A model generated the notes under the pieces. It ran no database searches. It saw nothing but the letters and a program-made list of their open reading frames with translations, and was not told the origin of the DNA. From contig DVOR01000243.1 of assembly GCA_018713405.1 (NCBI GenBank), positions 1 to 5,055 on the forward strand: a stretch of 5,055 nt of DNA, given 5' to 3'. Of this stretch, positions 4,676 through 5,055 are shown piece by piece. Origin of the DNA: Candidatus Spyradenecus faecavium (GTDB taxonomy: Bacteria; Verrucomicrobiota; Kiritimatiellia; RFP12; DVOR01). Numbering within the stretch: position 1 is the stretch's first letter; the number at the start of each line of letters is the position of its first letter. Made by a program: the position numbers and the translations under genes.

Positions 4676-5055
4676 ATGGCGGAGATTCCAGAGATCGAAG
4701 GTTTCGTGTTTCGGCAGCGGCTCGCGGGGTCGAGCCGTTGCGAGCTGTGGCGCGCGGAGCAGACGGCGCTGGAGCGCGACGTCCTGGTGACGGTCTTCGG
4801 GCCGGGCGCGGCGTTGGGCGCCATCCAGGCGTTGGCGCAGACGAAGTCGCCGCTCATCCCGGAGATCATCGACATCCAGCGCACCGCCGAGCGGACGTGC
4901 GTGATCACGGAGGACCCGCACGCGCGGGGCATCGTGGGGCTGTTGGCGGGGCGGCGCCTGGACGCGGGGCAGATTTCCAACCTGGGCATGCGCCTGGCGG
5001 AGGGCTTCGCGGAGCTCGAGGCCTCCGGAGTGGTCTATGGCGGGCTCTGTCCGAC
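4676..5055 (+). CDS. Protein-kinase-like protein, probable pseudokinase (3' truncated by window edge)
   Basis: The frame is open from the ATG at 4676 to the window end (126 full codons). It reads like the start of a bacterial Ser/Thr protein kinase domain. IEGFVFRQRLAG at 7-18 matches the first strand, LWRAE at 24-28 the second, and RDVLVTVF at 34-41 the third strand that normally holds the ATP-binding Lys. TCVITED at 74-80 corresponds to the fifth strand and hinge, and LAEGFAELEASGVVYGGLCP at 107-126 to helix E and the catalytic loop. The key residues are changed: Gly-rich loop degenerate (AGSSRCEL), beta-3 Lys replaced by Thr39, helix C very short with no clear Glu, and HRDxKP read as YGGLCP. 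It is therefore probably catalytically dead and may act in binding or scaffolding. The remainder, including any DFG motif or C-terminal domain, is outside the window. There is no Shine-Dalgarno sequence. The start is supported because homology begins at residue 7 and no in-frame start precedes it closely. Confidence 0.68.
   Translation, partial: MAEIPEIEGFVFRQRLAGSSRCELWRAEQTALERDVLVTVFGPGAALGAIQALAQTKSPLIPEIIDIQRTAERTCVITEDPHARGIVGLLAGRRLDAGQISNLGMRLAEGFAELEASGVVYGGLCP

Noticed and set aside
4453..4989. 178-codon minus-strand open frame
   Set aside because: It reads through the palindromes and antisense to the kinase-like gene, with low-complexity composition and no domain; the plus-strand frame has the coherent homology.

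Overview
The window is high-GC bacterial DNA holding four protein genes: the 3' end of a glutamate dehydrogenase gene, a gene for a secreted protein of unknown function, a complete gyrB, and the 5' end of a protein-kinase-like gene. The GyrB carries the roughly 170-residue insertion in its C-terminal half that is typical of many Gram-negative and related phyla. With a Sec-type signal peptide on the unknown protein, this suggests a diderm bacterium. The overall style would fit a member of the PVC group such as Kiritimatiellota or Lentisphaerota, but that placement is a low-confidence impression and nothing in the window is diagnostic.

Layout. Positions 1-209 (+) hold the last 68 or so codons of gdhA. 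A hairpin at 230-259 can terminate gdhA and also the leftward gene that faces it. Positions 275-1690 (-) encode the 471-residue secreted protein. Its upstream region is unusual: a ribosome binding site inside a small hairpin, a 30-base pure-purine tract that could form a G-quadruplex, and the gyrB terminator, with no recognisable promoter. Positions 1764-4241 (-) encode GyrB (825 residues). Its leader of about 40 bases contains a GNRA-type tetraloop hairpin next to the Shine-Dalgarno sequence and is driven by an extended -10 promoter.

Between gyrB and the rightward gene starting at 4676 lies a divergent intergenic region of about 430 bases. It holds three near-identical palindromes of the form AAACCC-TNA-GGGTTT whose centres are exactly 21.5 bp apart, a short degenerate GGAAGTT-like repeat, two adjacent hairpins with GCA triloops, and a second copy of the same TTTTGGTATACT promoter core on the opposite strand. 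This second promoter sits only 9 bases from the ATG of the kinase-like gene, so that transcript should have almost no leader. The visible 126 residues look like a protein kinase N-lobe and the approach to the catalytic loop, but the usual Lys, His-Arg-Asp and Lys residues are replaced, suggesting a pseudokinase.

The genes do not form an obvious pathway. gdhA (nitrogen assimilation) and gyrB (DNA supercoiling) are housekeeping genes. The secreted protein and the pseudokinase are the poorly characterised ones. The most interesting stretch is the shared control region between gyrB and the pseudokinase gene.
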